Of a DNA stretch of 53,679 nt, positions 1-11,755 are shown in pieces. Numbering within the stretch: the stretch's first letter is position 1; every line of letters begins with the position of its first letter. Source of the DNA: Ectocarpus siliculosus (lineage: Eukaryota > Sar > Phaeophyceae > Ectocarpales > Ectocarpaceae); the NCBI GenBank assembly GCA_000310025.1, contig FN648406.1:166781-220459 (forward strand). Direction: 5' to 3'. Under the pieces are notes generated by a model. That model was not told the DNA's origin and searched no databases. It worked only from the letters and a program-made list of their open reading frames with translations. The translations under genes and the position numbers were made by a program.

Positions 1-100
1 CCTTCCCATTCCCCTTCCCCTTCCCCTTCCCCTTCCCCTTCCCCTTCCCCTTCCCCTTCCCCTTCCCCTTCCCCTTCCCCTTCCCCTTCCCCTTCCCCTT
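1..100. repeat. CCCCTT hexamer satellite at the window edge
   Basis: About 15 almost perfect tandem copies of the 6-bp unit CCCCTT (AAGGGG on the other strand) fill the first 100 bases and then stop abruptly at a unique sequence. It runs off the left edge, so its full length is unknown. The unit is G-rich on one strand but is not the TTAGGG-type repeat seen at 25.68 kb, so I call it a simple satellite and not a telomere. Confidence 0.95.
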
Positions 101-429
101 GAAAGCGGGGGTCGTTAAGGGGTACCCGTCCTGGAATTTCCTGGTTAGCAGTTAGCAAGTTGACGACGGGAAGGTGCGTTCGGCTTCAAAATCGTAGATC
201 CCAAGGGTCGGGCGAGACCTTCTGGTAGGTAACCAGGCCCTCCGCGAAACTAGGCACGAAACGCGGTGGGTTTTCTAGCAGCGGTGTCCTTCTCCTGCCT
301 CCTCCGGTGCACGTGAAACAAGAGGCAAGTCAGACGGCAGCACCAAGGACAACAGCAGTACAACAGCATCTTCATCACCAACACCAAGCAAATCAGACAA
401 CAGGACCTGACCATGATAGCAGTACAGCA

Positions 430-650
430 ACATCATGAACAACAGTAACACACCATCATTATCGTTGTCGTCGTCGTCGTCAAAACAACAACAACAACAA
501 CAACAACAACGACAACATCATCATCAGCAGCATCAGCATCAGCATCAGCATCATCATCAACAACAACATCATCAGCTGCAACAGCATCAACAGCAGCAGC
601 TGCAACAGCAGCAACAGCAGCAACAGCCACAACAACGAAGAAGAGCGGAC
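430..650 (+). repeat. CAA/CAG/CAT trinucleotide-rich tract with a glutamine/histidine-rich open frame
   Basis: Imperfect CAA, CAG and CAT triplets dominate this stretch. On the plus strand an open frame from ATG 435 to 779 would encode a serine-rich start, then long Gln and His runs, then about 45 ordinary residues. All frames stay open here because the repeat lacks stop triplets, so openness is not evidence of a gene. I see no clear splice sites or conserved domain. It could be an exon of a Q-rich regulatory protein, but plain microsatellite expansion explains it as well. 651-1057 shows nothing else I can support. Confidence 0.6.
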
Positions 651-1057
651 TATCTCAATCAGATCAAGCACCTTACCTTGTCTTGCACACTCGCGACGCA
701 GAACGCCGCAGCATGGTACTCGGCCGTGCTATACCGTCCCGCCAAACGTTCGCGGTGCTCCACCGTAACCGCAGCATGACAAGCATCCTGGAAATGGAAA
801 ACCGCAAACCCAGAGCCAGTCACGCGGACAGACATATGCTAGACGGGCAAAGCATCCAAGAGAGACTAGCCTCTTAAAAACCCAAAAAACCTGCTCATGT
901 TGACGCCTTCTTGGCACCAAAAAGTTTTATGCTGGTATTCTGCTATTCCATGGCGACAGACAAAAACAATTACGACTGTCACGACTTTTTCAGACGAAAA
1001 AAGGCGAACTGATGTTGACCTACAGCACGGGCGTATCGCAGCGAGATTCGGCCGAAG

Positions 1058-4000
1058 TCATCCTCCCCACGCAAAGCCGCAGGCCAGAAGAAACGCCTTC
1101 CGCTTAGCCAAGCGCTCGCGTTGTCGTGGGTTCTTAGGGATGCTTCCAAACAAAGGGCAGTCGCTAAGTTGGTTGCATGAGTGCGTCACAACACACGCGT
1201 GGCCCTGCCCGTTGCCCTTCGGCGGCTCTATATCTGGGTGTACAGAACCAGGGTTTGGGATTGCATAACAGCGATGAGAGTTCGCGCCGCCTCCTGCGGC
1301 TCTGTGGAAACTCCGGTGTAACGCTAACGCAGTACCCTTCGCAGGTTTCTACAAAGCAAACCTTCGCACGGATTCGGCTGATACGCTTAGGGGTAGGGTT
1401 AGAGCCTTCGTTGACCCCCACCTCTCAATTTCATAGATAACCTTAATTTCTTCGCGCATGTACATGAACAAATAGGCAGTCCCGCCAGCGGGCAGGAGCG
1501 CACCTGAAACCTTTGTAGCAGCGCCATCGACCGCTCCACGCTAGCCCCCGTGAACTTGACCGCGATGTTGGCCATGCTCACGCCCATGGGAGCCACCCGC
1601 GCGCCCAGCACGTTCCTGAGATACTGGTAGGTGTCATCGTACGCCTGGAGGCACCGTGGCGGTGGATGGCCGTAAAAAAAGGATAGCGTAACAGTGTTTT
1701 GTGTGGCAGGGGGGGGGGGATCTGGGCCTATGTATTCTCGTAATTTTTTCTTTAATTGTACCTTGTATTGGTTGTTGGGCCTATGTATTCTTGTAGTTTT
1801 TTCTTTAATTGTACCTTGTGTTGGTTGTTTTAGTGTATCGACGGAGATGCTTGTTTACGCCTTTCAAGAGTAGGGGAGAGGTCAGAAAAAGGAACGTGTA
1901 CTGTATTCGTGGAGAGCACGACGACAACGACACCAGAAGCTCGCGAAAAAAAAGCAAAGAACGCTTCGAAGAAGCACTCCGTCTTTGTCTTTGTCGGAGA
2001 CACCTAAATATTCCGCCTACACAAGGAGCGGAGTTGGCTGATATCAAGGGTCGTGCGTGGCGAGCGTAGGTCAAACGCGAACGTCTCGCGATGGACGGAG
2101 AGGTTCGTATGCTCATGAGTGGGAATGTGCGAGCATAAACCTAGCGGTATACTCCGTGCATTGGGACTGCTTCACGAAGGGCAAGAGGGGCACCATTCGG
2201 GCCGTCCCCTAAACATTCAGCTGCCCAAAACATCATTGTGTCAGAGCAATTTTTCAGGCTTGATGGTTTAGGGCTTGTTCGCTTTCTCATTCCCCATCGC
2301 CAGACAAACGCATTTGAAGCCAGCCAAATTCGGGTTGAAAGGAATATGCATATGTAGACACTACCAATTCACTTCCGTAGCGTTGACCAATACCTGTAAG
2401 ACAAGACGATGACTGAATCAAGATTGGAAGGAAAATGAGCGGAATTTTCCTTCGTCAATAAAACCGATCAGAAGGCTAGAAAGCACCCATCAGAAACATG
2501 GTACAGACTATCAAGCTCTCGAGACTCGCGTTCGTCCGGCCGCAAAAGCTATAGCGCGTGGTGCGTGCATTGGTAGCCCACCCGAGAGCCTGCACCTTCT
2601 GTTTGGAGATGTTCGCCTTCTCCAGTAGCTTCTTCTTTGAGAACGGGATCCCCAGCGTCCTGGGAAGTGTGCACGCAACGAACAGGAACAGACGAGAGAC
2701 ACCGAAAAAACTAATAAAAAATACAACAGACAGAGGCCAACACATTCACCAGAACAAGGTATGCAATACATGTATGCACTATCGTCTTTTTTGTTATCTT
2801 CTTGTAGTTTTTTTACTCAGTAGAAACCGTGGACAGTCTCGGGAATGGAACTGTAACAACGGGGGCGTTTCGGGGTAAAACAATACGGCCGACGGAAGCA
2901 CCAACACACATAAACCGTTGGTTTTGGAAACCCATGAATTTACCCGGTGTACTATGCCTCATCTCACGTGCCACCCGTATAACTAAATTGCGGACGATTT
3001 AAACATGGAAAAACACGAAACGTAGTCAGCGTTTACTGCTGCTCACAAGTAGAGGAGTCTCTTGCTTACAAGCGCCATGCAGGCAAAGAAAAAAACGTTG
3101 TTTGTTCATGGTGTGAGAGAAAAAAAATACTTTCACCCTTCTCCCCATCTCAACGCCTCCTTGCCATCATTTGTGCCAGCTCGTTTCTTTTCCGGAGTCC
3201 TACATAACCGGTCTACCACGCTGTCGCACCCCTATACAAACCATTTTCCATCAGGCGGCACCCACAACTTCGAGTAGTAGATAAACCTCTTCAGGCGGGG
3301 GGATACATGCCGATTTTTACTTTTCATTCCTGAAACTCACCCCAGTGCGAGATCTATCGCGACATATCCTCTCAGGAACTCCTTCTTCAACCTGCCCGGC
3401 GGGACTTTCTTCTCCGACAAGCGGAATATCTGCACAACGGAGAACGAGAGCAAAGCGCGCGCGTGTGTGTGGGGGGGGTCATTGTGAAGGTTGACAGGGG
3501 TCCCCCGAGGCGAGTACGTCTGGTCTTATGTTGAGAAAGTAAACATACTCTCACAGAAAGACTACCCGTTCGAGATATAACCCCAGTCGAAAGGGATGTG
3601 CTCAAGTCTTTTCAGTGAATGGAGGGAAACCGGCTGGAAACTGGGTTTATATTTTGAGCTTGTTTAAGCCTATACACTGAATTGTATCAGTGATGCCAGC
3701 TGGTCTTATGCTCTTGTGACATTCCTGTCCGCGAGCTAGCCTGTTAACCCGGGGGAAGATCGTATCTCCACCTTTAGGGCTGCAATGATGTATGTGGTCG
3801 AGAGGTGCTGGGTGAGAGAGAGAGCAGGACAACAACACACCGAACAACAAGAACAACAAGAACAACAACATGAGCGAAATTGGATGTCGAGAGAAGGCAG
3901 AGAAACCGGCGGACAAGCTACCGCCGCGCGCCCCTTGCCGGGGGGGGGGGGGGCGGACTCTTATGTTTTGCATGCCTTAACGGGTAAACCATTTACCCCG

Positions 4001-5235
4001 CGTCCCCCAGAGGACAAAACATTGTTCCCACAGGACCGATCACCGATGGCCAATCGTTCCTTCCTACTTTGCCAAAGGTGGCTCAAAAATGTCTTCCCGA
4101 GTCTGTCTATCCTAACGATATCCCTTCCCGCCTTCTCAAACCACTTCCTACTCCCCAGTACAGCTACCGTCCTCTCCTCTCTATTCCATGCCTCAAACAT
4201 CTCCCTGTACCTCCCTTTTATTTTTCTCAGCCTCGGTCTTGCCGGGGGGGGGGGGGGGATAACTAGAAAGTAACACTGACCTAATTAACTTAATTTGGTC
4301 AGCTTGATATCGCGGTTGATGCCATTCAAAGATACACACACAGATGTGCCCTTTACGCAATGTGCCGGGGGAAACACGAAATCGTGGTCAAGCTGCGGGT
4401 GCATATGGCACTCCCAGTGGTCAACACCGGCCACAAAAAAAAAACACCATCTCCTGGGGCATGGCATGGCCAACAAATAAACCGTTCGCAAATGCTACTT
4501 GGGACGAAGCCTACACTGGCAGCATCGGCAGTATGGCCTACCTGCGAGCATCCGCAAAGGGTTACTCCTATTAATAATCGACTCTCGCCAGTTAGCAATC
4601 GGCGCAAACGAAGGCGTCCGAGAGAACGACTATTTACGCGTCTACATGTATGAATAGATATGCATACCTCTCCTTGTAGTATTTGGGAGAATTAACTGGA
4701 TGGAAATTCTTACACCTCCGCTCAAGGCGACAGCGTGCATGCATTCGCATGAGTCGTATGCTGGAATCTACAAACCAATGGCGTACACCCGTACGGGCGC
4801 ATACATCCTCTACGGGCGAGAGGGTGAAGGGAGCAGCGGGCGAGAAACAAGAACATACAACATGTAGAGCGCGGAAATTTGAAATTCGATCTCGAAGTGC
4901 TAGAACATCCATACACGTTCTTGACTTAACACGGGAGTAATTTTTGCATAGCTGCAGTGGATGCCGCGTCCATGCATGCGGCTGCTCGTGGGGTACGCCC
5001 GCCGTCTCTCAAGCACACGCCACTGCTGCTGCTCTGCTGCTGCTGTAGTGTAGATGCTGCTGCGTGTACTGCTGTAGTTAGCATGCGGTAGATTTTTGAA
5101 TTTCGGGTCCCTCTCTCTCTCTCTCTCTGTCTCTCTCACCGTTTCGCACTCGCCCTGCACAGTGTTGCCGCCAGATCCGTCTACCCTTTCATCCACTTCT
5201 AACGCTCGCAGTAAATCAGGAATGTCGATGTTCAT
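1058..5235 (-). CDS. ORC6: Origin recognition complex subunit 6 homolog
   Basis: Predicted subunit of the nuclear origin recognition complex, which loads MCM helicase in G1. Proposed exons on the minus strand are 5235-5140, 4720-4668, 4453-4342, 3429-3341, 2659-2596, 1644-1504 and 1348-1058. All junction phases agree and most introns have GTGAG/GTGCG-type donors. The core exons 4-6 give a helical stretch with GYVAIDLAL, then IPFSKKKLLEKANISKQK, then YQYLRNVLG and NIAVKFTGASVERSMALLQ. This matches in order the TFIIB-like cyclin fold of plant and animal ORC6 (AVxCLDLA; LxxLSGxxxKxY; LxxxLG; LAxQF). The start MNIDIPDLLRALEV resembles the first ORC6 helix. Exons 2, 3 and the last one are less certain: the exon 3 donor (GTGTGT) is a choice among poor ones, and the last exon does not resemble the usual ORC6 C-terminus. 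The model gives about 281 residues, close to human ORC6 (252). It is transcribed divergently from the radial-spoke gene. Confidence 0.72.
1724..1829. repeat. Two-copy 53-bp tandem duplication
   Basis: Copies 1724-1776 and 1777-1829 both begin GGGCCTATGTATTCT and end TTGGTTGTT, with only a few differences. They sit in the intron between the proposed exons 5 and 6 of the ORC6-like gene. No coding or regulatory role is apparent. Confidence 0.9.
3548..3720 (+). repeat. Dispersed repeat family A, copy 1
   Basis: Carries CACAGAAAGACTACCC, then TTCGAGATATA, then GTGGAGGGAAACCGGCTGG-like sequence and CTATACACTGA. The same order recurs at 48027-48170 in this orientation and at 49340-49440 inverted. 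It lies in the intron upstream of proposed ORC6 exon 4. No terminal repeats or coding frame are visible, so it is probably a non-autonomous transposon remnant. Confidence 0.75.
3935..4262 (+). repeat. Dispersed poly-G-associated repeat family B, copy 1
   Basis: Begins with a poly-G run after CTTGCC, continues with TTGCATGCCTTAACGGGTAAA, TTGCCAAAGGTGGC and CCCAGTACAGCTACCGTC, and ends at another poly-G run. Related sequence lies at 43060-43290 (the AAAGGTGGC and CAGTACAGCTACCGTC parts) and at 12300-12425 (the poly-G, GGATGCCTTG and GGGTAAAACATTTACC parts). All three copies are in introns. Confidence 0.7.
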
Positions 5236-5605
5236 GGTGTGTGTGCCGGTAGTCAGTTGGTAAGCTCAGACAGAGGGAAGGTGCCTCTCTAGGACAGCAA
5301 GCGGCTTGGGCGCGCAGCGCGGGGGGAACGCGAAGTCTACGAAGCTATCGGAGAACAGGAGTTCGTTGCGAGAATGCGCTTTGGAAGCTGAAACCGTCGA
5401 AAAATATATTTTTCGACCGATGAAGGAGAATCCGACACCGAGACAGCGAAGGGGATAGCCTACCGCAGACAGCCCCTCGCTAGGCTGTAGCGAGTAACCT
5501 GTATTACCGTAGTCGCATCGTAAGGTTTCGACGCTTCCGGGGGTAGGCTGTATCAAGGGGTGTGCCTGCTCTCTCTCTTTCTGGCTCTCGCTCTCTGGTC
5601 AAAAC
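5236..5605. promoter_or_regulatory. Bidirectional promoter region between ORC6-like and RSP4/6 genes
   Basis: Only 370 bp separate the two divergent start codons (5235 minus, 5606 plus), so both promoters must lie here or overlap the genes. Near the middle, 5396-5417, is a perfect 22-bp palindrome: GTCGAAAAATA followed by its exact reverse complement. CT-rich stretches (5566-5596) lie just upstream of the radial-spoke ATG and could be initiator-type pyrimidine tracts. Joint regulation is an inference from geometry. Confidence 0.6.
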
Positions 5606-6942
5606 ATGTCCACGTACGAAGGATCGAGGCAGTTCCTGCAGCAGGAGTCGAGCGATGGAGTGTCGCTGTACACTCACCTGGCGAACGTTTTACTGAAGGT
5701 GCGCACGGTTCATGTTAGTGGCGGTGTATTTTCAAGCGCAACCTTGGAGGCTGTCTTTGTACTGTTGATAAAAAAGATTGAATTTTTCGTTGGATTTTCG
5801 CCGTGATTTTAGAGCACGCGGTGCCACTGCCCATGCCCCTTGCCCCAACTGCTTCTCCTCGTTTGTTGCTCAAGTCTCAAATCGTATGTACTCACAGGAC
5901 GCCGTCGTCGGGTGACATTTGACTAGATCTTAGAGTGCGCCCACGTGGGGGCGATTTTTTCTCTTCCACGCAGCACGTGTTGCGACAGCATGCCAACCCT
6001 GTCGTGACTCCACGTCTTCATCATCAAGTTTCGTGCTGCGACAATGAGGCGTACTGGCGTCCTACGTGTGGTCGTCACGGCCCGTGATGTGTGCTCCTGT
6101 GGATGATGTACGTAGGCGCTGGCCGGCACGTACCGGGTGTTGCGGTGGAAATGACGAATCACCTCGCTACAAGGCACGAAGCGTCACATCGCTAATACAG
6201 CATTGACACCAGTCACTACAGCATGTACCTGTGGCAGAGACTACATGTGCCACGTTCATGTACCTGGTACACTCTGTCAAGTTTGGTCTCGTGTGATGGG
6301 CCAGTCAGTGCGATGTGGGCGCTGCGGCCGGGCACTGCTGTGCAGAATGTTGAAGTAGAGTACCCTCCACACGGCTCTACGAATCGTGCATCCCATCCTC
6401 TCATCACATTGAAGTATCGTGTGCACTGATACTGCTGCTGTAGACAAGCTCCGGTCCCAAACGAGTCGACGCCAATTCACTGCTGTGCACAACATGCACT
6501 GTTGCTGTCGGTCACATCAAGTGGGTCCGTGCCACGTATGGCGTGTGGCGGGACATTGCCGTCCACAGTACGTACGACCCAGCTCCACGAATCATGCCTA
6601 TCTCTCATGATTTGTAGTCTACATCAATAGTTCCCTACACCGCTGCTGTAGAGACTCCGGTCAAAGAAAATATCGACACCGACCTGCTGTACACACGCGT
6701 TTTTCTCGGCTGCGGCGAGAAAAGTAGTATCGAGCAGGTAAGAAGCACGGAACTTCGGGTGGTCAGGGTCGAAGGCAACCAAGGCGTCGCCGTCACTGCC
6801 TAATATCTCTTCGAGTACTGCCGACCCACGGTGACTATGTTGATTCGTTCTACACTGTAACCAATCGTGTGCAAAACATTTCCTTCCATAGATGGGACGA
6901 GAAAGACGAAAATACCTCAATGGTCTCCCTCCCTCCCTCTCC

Positions 6943-6996
<54 letters not shown>

Positions 6997-9900
6997 CGGT
7001 GACCCCGATCCCCTGGGCCGTCCCATCTGGCCCCTCAACCCAGGTGTTGAGTGAGAGACCGTCAGATGCGTCAGCGGTCTTCGAGCACCTCAGCGCCTCC
7101 GTCAAGGAGGGTACGGTGAAGCCGGACAGCACGACGCCGTCGATGGGCCAACAGTCCGCCGCGGCGGAGCAGCTCAAGTGGGCTCAGAGCAACCAGGCGC
7201 TTTTCGCGGTGCCCGACGAGCCTCCGGAGGGGGGAGCGGTGGTGCCCGACATGCTAGACGAAGCCAACATGTGGGAGTGGGGAGGGGTGTCGTTCGGGCG
7301 ACTGGAGACGTATCGCTTGTACCTCTCCGTAAAAAAGGTGTGGGTGTTGTTCAAAAGATGTTGCCTCGTTGTTCTTCCATCGTGACCGTGGGAAGTGTTG
7401 GATTCATTTGTTCGTTTTTCCGAGTTGGGGGAAATCATTATGGCAAGGAATTTCGTCCATCTTGTACTTCTCCCAGGGGCCTGGGCCATCAAGTCCTGCG
7501 CAAACGAACACCACCATATCTTGTGCCTTCTAACATACGTAGGGGTTGAAGCAAGGGAGCCGTTAGGGAAAAATCGCCCGCCTTTGTCTCTGCCGAAAAA
7601 CCAACTTGCGGTCACAGTTGTTGGCCCATCTACATACAAGCCGCAAGCTTTTGCTCCACGGAAGAGCTCCCACCTCAGAAAAGAAAGACTACAGCTTTGA
7701 ACGGACTTGCCCCGTCGATAGAACTCTGAACCTAAACCAAACCCTGCCTCCGTATGCACCGCTCTGACGCTGCCATCCCAGCTTGCCGAATCTCTTCCCG
7801 GTGAGCACGAGTCCTTGCGGTTCTGGGGCAAGATCACGACCAGAGGGGACGACTACGTCGTGGTGGAAGGGAAGGCACTAGACGAGACGTTGGGAGAGTT
7901 CGACGAAGCTCTGCAGGAGGGCAAGGACGGGGGGAACCGCTGTACCTACTGGGTGGCGCGCTCACCCGGCAGGGAGTGGAAGGAGCTCCCGCCCGTCACG
8001 CAGGCGCAGATCACAGCCGCCCGCAAGGTACAGGGGCACCGCAGAGTCATGTGTGTAGAGGGGGGGGGGGTGACGGCCCAGAGCAATGACAACCCTTCTG
8101 AATTACAACGCTAAGATTTCAGATGTCGAGCAGGTAAACTGGCCCGTTAAGTCAGCAACACGAGTCACATACATACGATGAAACAAAATGGTCAGCAGGC
8201 TCGCGCTGCCGATGCCGTTAACATCGAAACACGATGCAACCTAAACGTCCTCAGATCAAGCGATACTTTACGGGAGACTTGGAGTCGCCCGTCCAAGGGT
8301 ACCCACCCTTCCCGGGGACCGAGATCAACCTTCTGCGGGCCCAGATCGCGCGCATCACTGCCGGAGCTTGCGTTAGCCCCGCTGGGTTCTTCGAGGTTGA
8401 TGAGGACGCAGAGCCGGCCAGCATTAAGGTGAGGGCGTGTGAAGGCATAATGTTGGTAGTGGCGTTATCCGTACGCAGCTGTCATCCGTACGCAAGGATT
8501 ATTTGAAACCTTGTCCGCGGATAGAAACCTTCCGGGAGCCCTCGAAAATTAAAAAGGCACGGGGGACTGGGTACTCAGCCAGTGCACTACGTACATCACG
8601 GCAGAAGTCTGCTCGAAATACGTTGTTGTTGTAGATGCTAATCTCGCCCCCCTTATAAGTTACATTCGAGCTTAAGGCATGTGTGACTTCCTTCGAATCA
8701 CGCGCCCATTTTTCTGACGAACTGTTACGTTATCGTCGAAAAAGGTAGCTGAGGACGAATCGATCAACGAGGCGTTTCCGAAAGCGGTGGAGGAGCTCAT
8801 GACGACGGATGGCTGGGTGCACCACGAATTCGAGCTCAACACGCTTGGCAGGTAAAAGGTTTGACTATTATCAACCCATCGAACACGTGTTTGTTGTACA
8901 TTCGCTGCTGCCGCTGCTGCTGTTGTCGTTGCGGCCATCGTCTTTGTCTTCCTGGTCTTTGCAAAATAGGTATCATATAGCACGTTGGGTTACCAGGCGC
9001 ATCTTCTGCATCCTGCGCCTTCCATCCTCCCTTCAACAACAATCACGATTTTTGGTCAAAAGGGCCCAAAACAGATGACCAGTTTGATCAATCCGAAATC
9101 GACCTCAATTGATAGAACGCTCGAGCCTGCCACCACTGAAGTCTTGTGGCCCAGTTCACCCCGGGGGCGTTCACGTCTGTCTGTCGGTACCCACGTACCA
9201 CGGGTAGCAAGAAGGGATGGGAGACCACCAAGAGTTAGGCGTGGCTAGACAAAGTAGGAAAGGTGTCTACTATGATGGCAAGTTCAACAAAAGAACAAGA
9301 GCAAACTTTTATGGTACAGGCGGGGTTTCCGAACCTTCCGCACAAGGACTTCACCCCCCCCCCCTCCCGTTCAGTCCAGTCTGCGGCAGTCGTCACTGAA
9401 AGTTCGTTTTTCAACAAGTCATTGGAGTCTTCTGAGGATAGTAATCTACTAGTTGGGATGCTTGCTCTTCGTACTCTATCGAACATGGCGTCATCCCCCA
9501 TCTTCCTCTCTCCTCTTGCGGAAACACTGACGACAATACTTGCAACGTGACAACAACCGCCACCGCCACAACAACAACGACAACAACCAAAAGGTGTCGG
9601 CCAATGCCCGAGAAGCTCGACGACGAGGGCAACCCTATCGAAGAAGAGGACCCTCCCGAAGAGGTATGACAAGTATGTACGCGTGTGAAGTCGACGGGCG
9701 TCGATCCAAGCGGTGCAGACATGGTACGCTTTAGCGCGCATGGCGCTCGTTGCGCTTCTCAGATGGATCGCCAGAAAAAGAAAGAAGTTCTTGGGGCGCC
9801 GTTCTGGGTTCGCCACTTGCTGAACATGTGTCCCCGACCGGCGTCATCACCAAAAATTCAGGAAGGTTCCAAACCGATCTGTATGATGATCCTGAAAAAT

Positions 9901-10736
9901 AGTGATAGCTGTCTTCCAGCTAGCTCAACAAGCCATACCACATCTCAAGCCCTCTGCTCCACTCCACTCAGCGTCTGAGGTGTCTTTCAGAGGAGGACGA
10001 AAAACCGCTCCTCTCGTTCCCGCACAAACGTAGTCAGTCGTCATGCCGTTACCGGTCGGCCGGTCAACCCGCGTATGTACTATTGTATTGTACAGGTTGC
10101 GCCTCTCCGATCCCTCGCGGAAGACTCGGAGGGGTCGTGGGGGTTCAGAACATGTCCTGCAGGAGCAGGGCAGTCGGCCAACGCGATGGTCGTGGCCAAG
10201 TCTCTCCGGTGAGCGAGCGTGTGGGGGGGGGCGTGTCGTGATACACTTCCTACTCGCATATACCCTGAACGAGAAGTGTTCACTGCCTACCGTCGGAGCC
10301 ACAGGATTCGTCGGTTGTGTTGGCGCCAAGGTTTCAGGTTGGGCATCCTTGCTTGACCCTTGCCCCACGCCGCAACAGCAGCACTTCTACCGCATACGCC
10401 CCGCCCTCGCCCCCTCTGCTCTCACGACCAAGGCTACGATCCTCAAGCAGTAGCTACACTTTTGCAAACAACAATCCAGACCACCACCATCACGACCAAT
10501 CGGACACCTACGCCAGGTGGCCCGGAGCAATCGCCGTGGCGTTCGGCAAGCGTTTCACCAACGTCTACTCCGGGGACGGTGTCAAGTTCGGAGGGGAGGG
10601 GCCATTCCAGCCCTCCCTGCCGCCGATGCTGCAGCCGGAGTGGACCCCCGGGGAGGACGAGGAGGGACTCGTCGAGCAGGCGGACGTGCTGGTCGACCCC
10701 AACCCGCCGGAAGGAGAGGAGGAGGAGGACGAGTGA
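5606..10736 (+). CDS. Radial spoke head protein RSP4/RSP6 homolog (complete, 8 exons)
   Basis: Structural subunit of the radial spoke head of motile cilia and flagella, which passes signals between the central pair and dynein arms. Exons: 5606-5698, 7044-7337, 7782-8027, 8255-8428, 8745-8851, 9594-9663, 10096-10208 and 10517-10736. All have AG/GT borders and matching phases, giving 438 residues against about 460 for Chlamydomonas RSP4. Family signatures occur in order: SLYTHLANVLLK near residue 20; EWGGVSFGRLETYRLYLSVK; LAESLPG with RFWGKI; TYWVARSPG with WKELPPVT; YPPFPGTEINLLRAQIARI; GWVHHEFELNTLGR; and WPGAIAVAFGKRFTNVYSG. It ends with an acidic tail, as is usual for the family. The start is the only ATG that fits before the first conserved helix. 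Brown algal gametes and spores are flagellate, which fits. Whether it is RSP4 or RSP6 cannot be decided; many protists have one gene for both. Confidence 0.95.
6930..6993. repeat. CT dinucleotide microsatellite in RSP4/6 intron 1
   Basis: A CCCT-then-CT run of over 60 bases ends 50 bases before exon 2 of the radial-spoke gene. It may act as an extended polypyrimidine tract for that acceptor (CAACCCAG at 7036-7043). The rest of the 1.3-kb intron (5699-7043) holds several CACTGCTGT-like motifs and no exon I can support. Confidence 0.9.
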
Positions 10737-11755
10737 TCGATCGATAGCACTACGATTCGGTTGATTTGAGAGATTTTGCATGGTAGAGAGGGTGTAGTCA
10801 TGGCCGTGCATCTCGTAGTCGTTAGACCATTGACCTCGCAAAGCCGGAATGGAGCACGCCGGGTTCTCATCGGACCAGGCTTTCACATGACCCAGCGCGA
10901 GGGGGGGGGGGGGATGGGTCATGGGGACGGTCTCGTTGTCGTATCGACGGTGCCCCCGCCCGGCCCCGGCGGAGAGTGGAAAGGGACACGACGATGCGTG
11001 CGTGGTGGTCTTTGAAGGCGTTCTTCTGCTGCTTCTTTGGTCTTTCTTGGTAGTTGGTTTCCTCACCCGTGGGAAACACCGTGTCTGTCGTCTAGTAGTC
11101 GGTACAGCGAACTTCCTGGCGGGGAGAGACTGGCTGTTGACTGATCATAGCGACAGGAGGACCTGATGATTCCTTCACGAGGGGGCTCAAATGACAACAA
11201 CAACAACAAAAATGTTTGAGGATCCCCCCCCTACCCCCCGCCCCCCACGTAGGAATGGTTCAGGTACAGAATAGATAGGTGGATGCTCGCGTCGAGAAAT
11301 TGTGTCGCGGTTTTGCCCGCTACCGCACGGAGATGTAGGCCTTTATCAACCGGCCTTCTCGCTTGTGTCTGTGCGCGCGCGGGGGGGGGGCAATACCCAT
11401 GCCGTTAGGTACGAGCGATGCGCGCTCAAAGGGTGGCCAAGGGGAGGAGGTTGGAAGAGGAAATGTATATACGGAGATAGTTGTGGCTTCGAGCTTAGCT
11501 GGTGACGTACATGCCCGTGTTGTCGCACCCACGATTTTTCTGGGAATCATACTTGGCGTGATATGAAATGGTTCAAGCGTGTGCTGCCACCCTGATGTAC
11601 ACCATCCGGACAGTCAACGCTTGCTTGCGCCTAGAGTACAGGGGGAAAAGTACGTAGGACGTATACATCAAAGGGGGGTTGGCTGGCAATCTTTGCAACA
11701 AATGAATACGGGCGTAGCAATGGCGGTCTTGCGACTTTCACCATACCAGAGCCCC
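10737..11755. other. Convergent intergenic region with a dispersed repeat (family C)
   Basis: This lies between the ends of the radial-spoke gene (plus) and the UQCC6-like gene (minus), so it must contain two 3' ends. At 10789-10905 is a repeat containing GTAGTCATGGCCGTGCATCTC, CGTTAGACCATTGACCTCGCA and GAGCACGCCGGGTTCTCA. It recurs with about 85-90% identity by eye at 42647-42775. Several poly-G and poly-C runs follow (10902-10913, 11225-11250, 11380-11389). I see no further gene. Confidence 0.65.

Noticed and set aside
1-100. CCCCTT array considered as a chromosome end
   Set aside because: The unit differs from the TTAGGG tract elsewhere in the window, and the window is likely an arbitrary cut.
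7184-7837. 217-residue minus-strand open frame
   Set aside because: It is antisense to RSP4/6 exon 2, intron 2 and the start of exon 3; the plus-strand exons have clear family motifs and splice sites.
10443-11066. 207-residue minus-strand open frame
   Set aside because: Mirror of the GC-rich last exon of the radial-spoke gene; low-complexity and without a domain.
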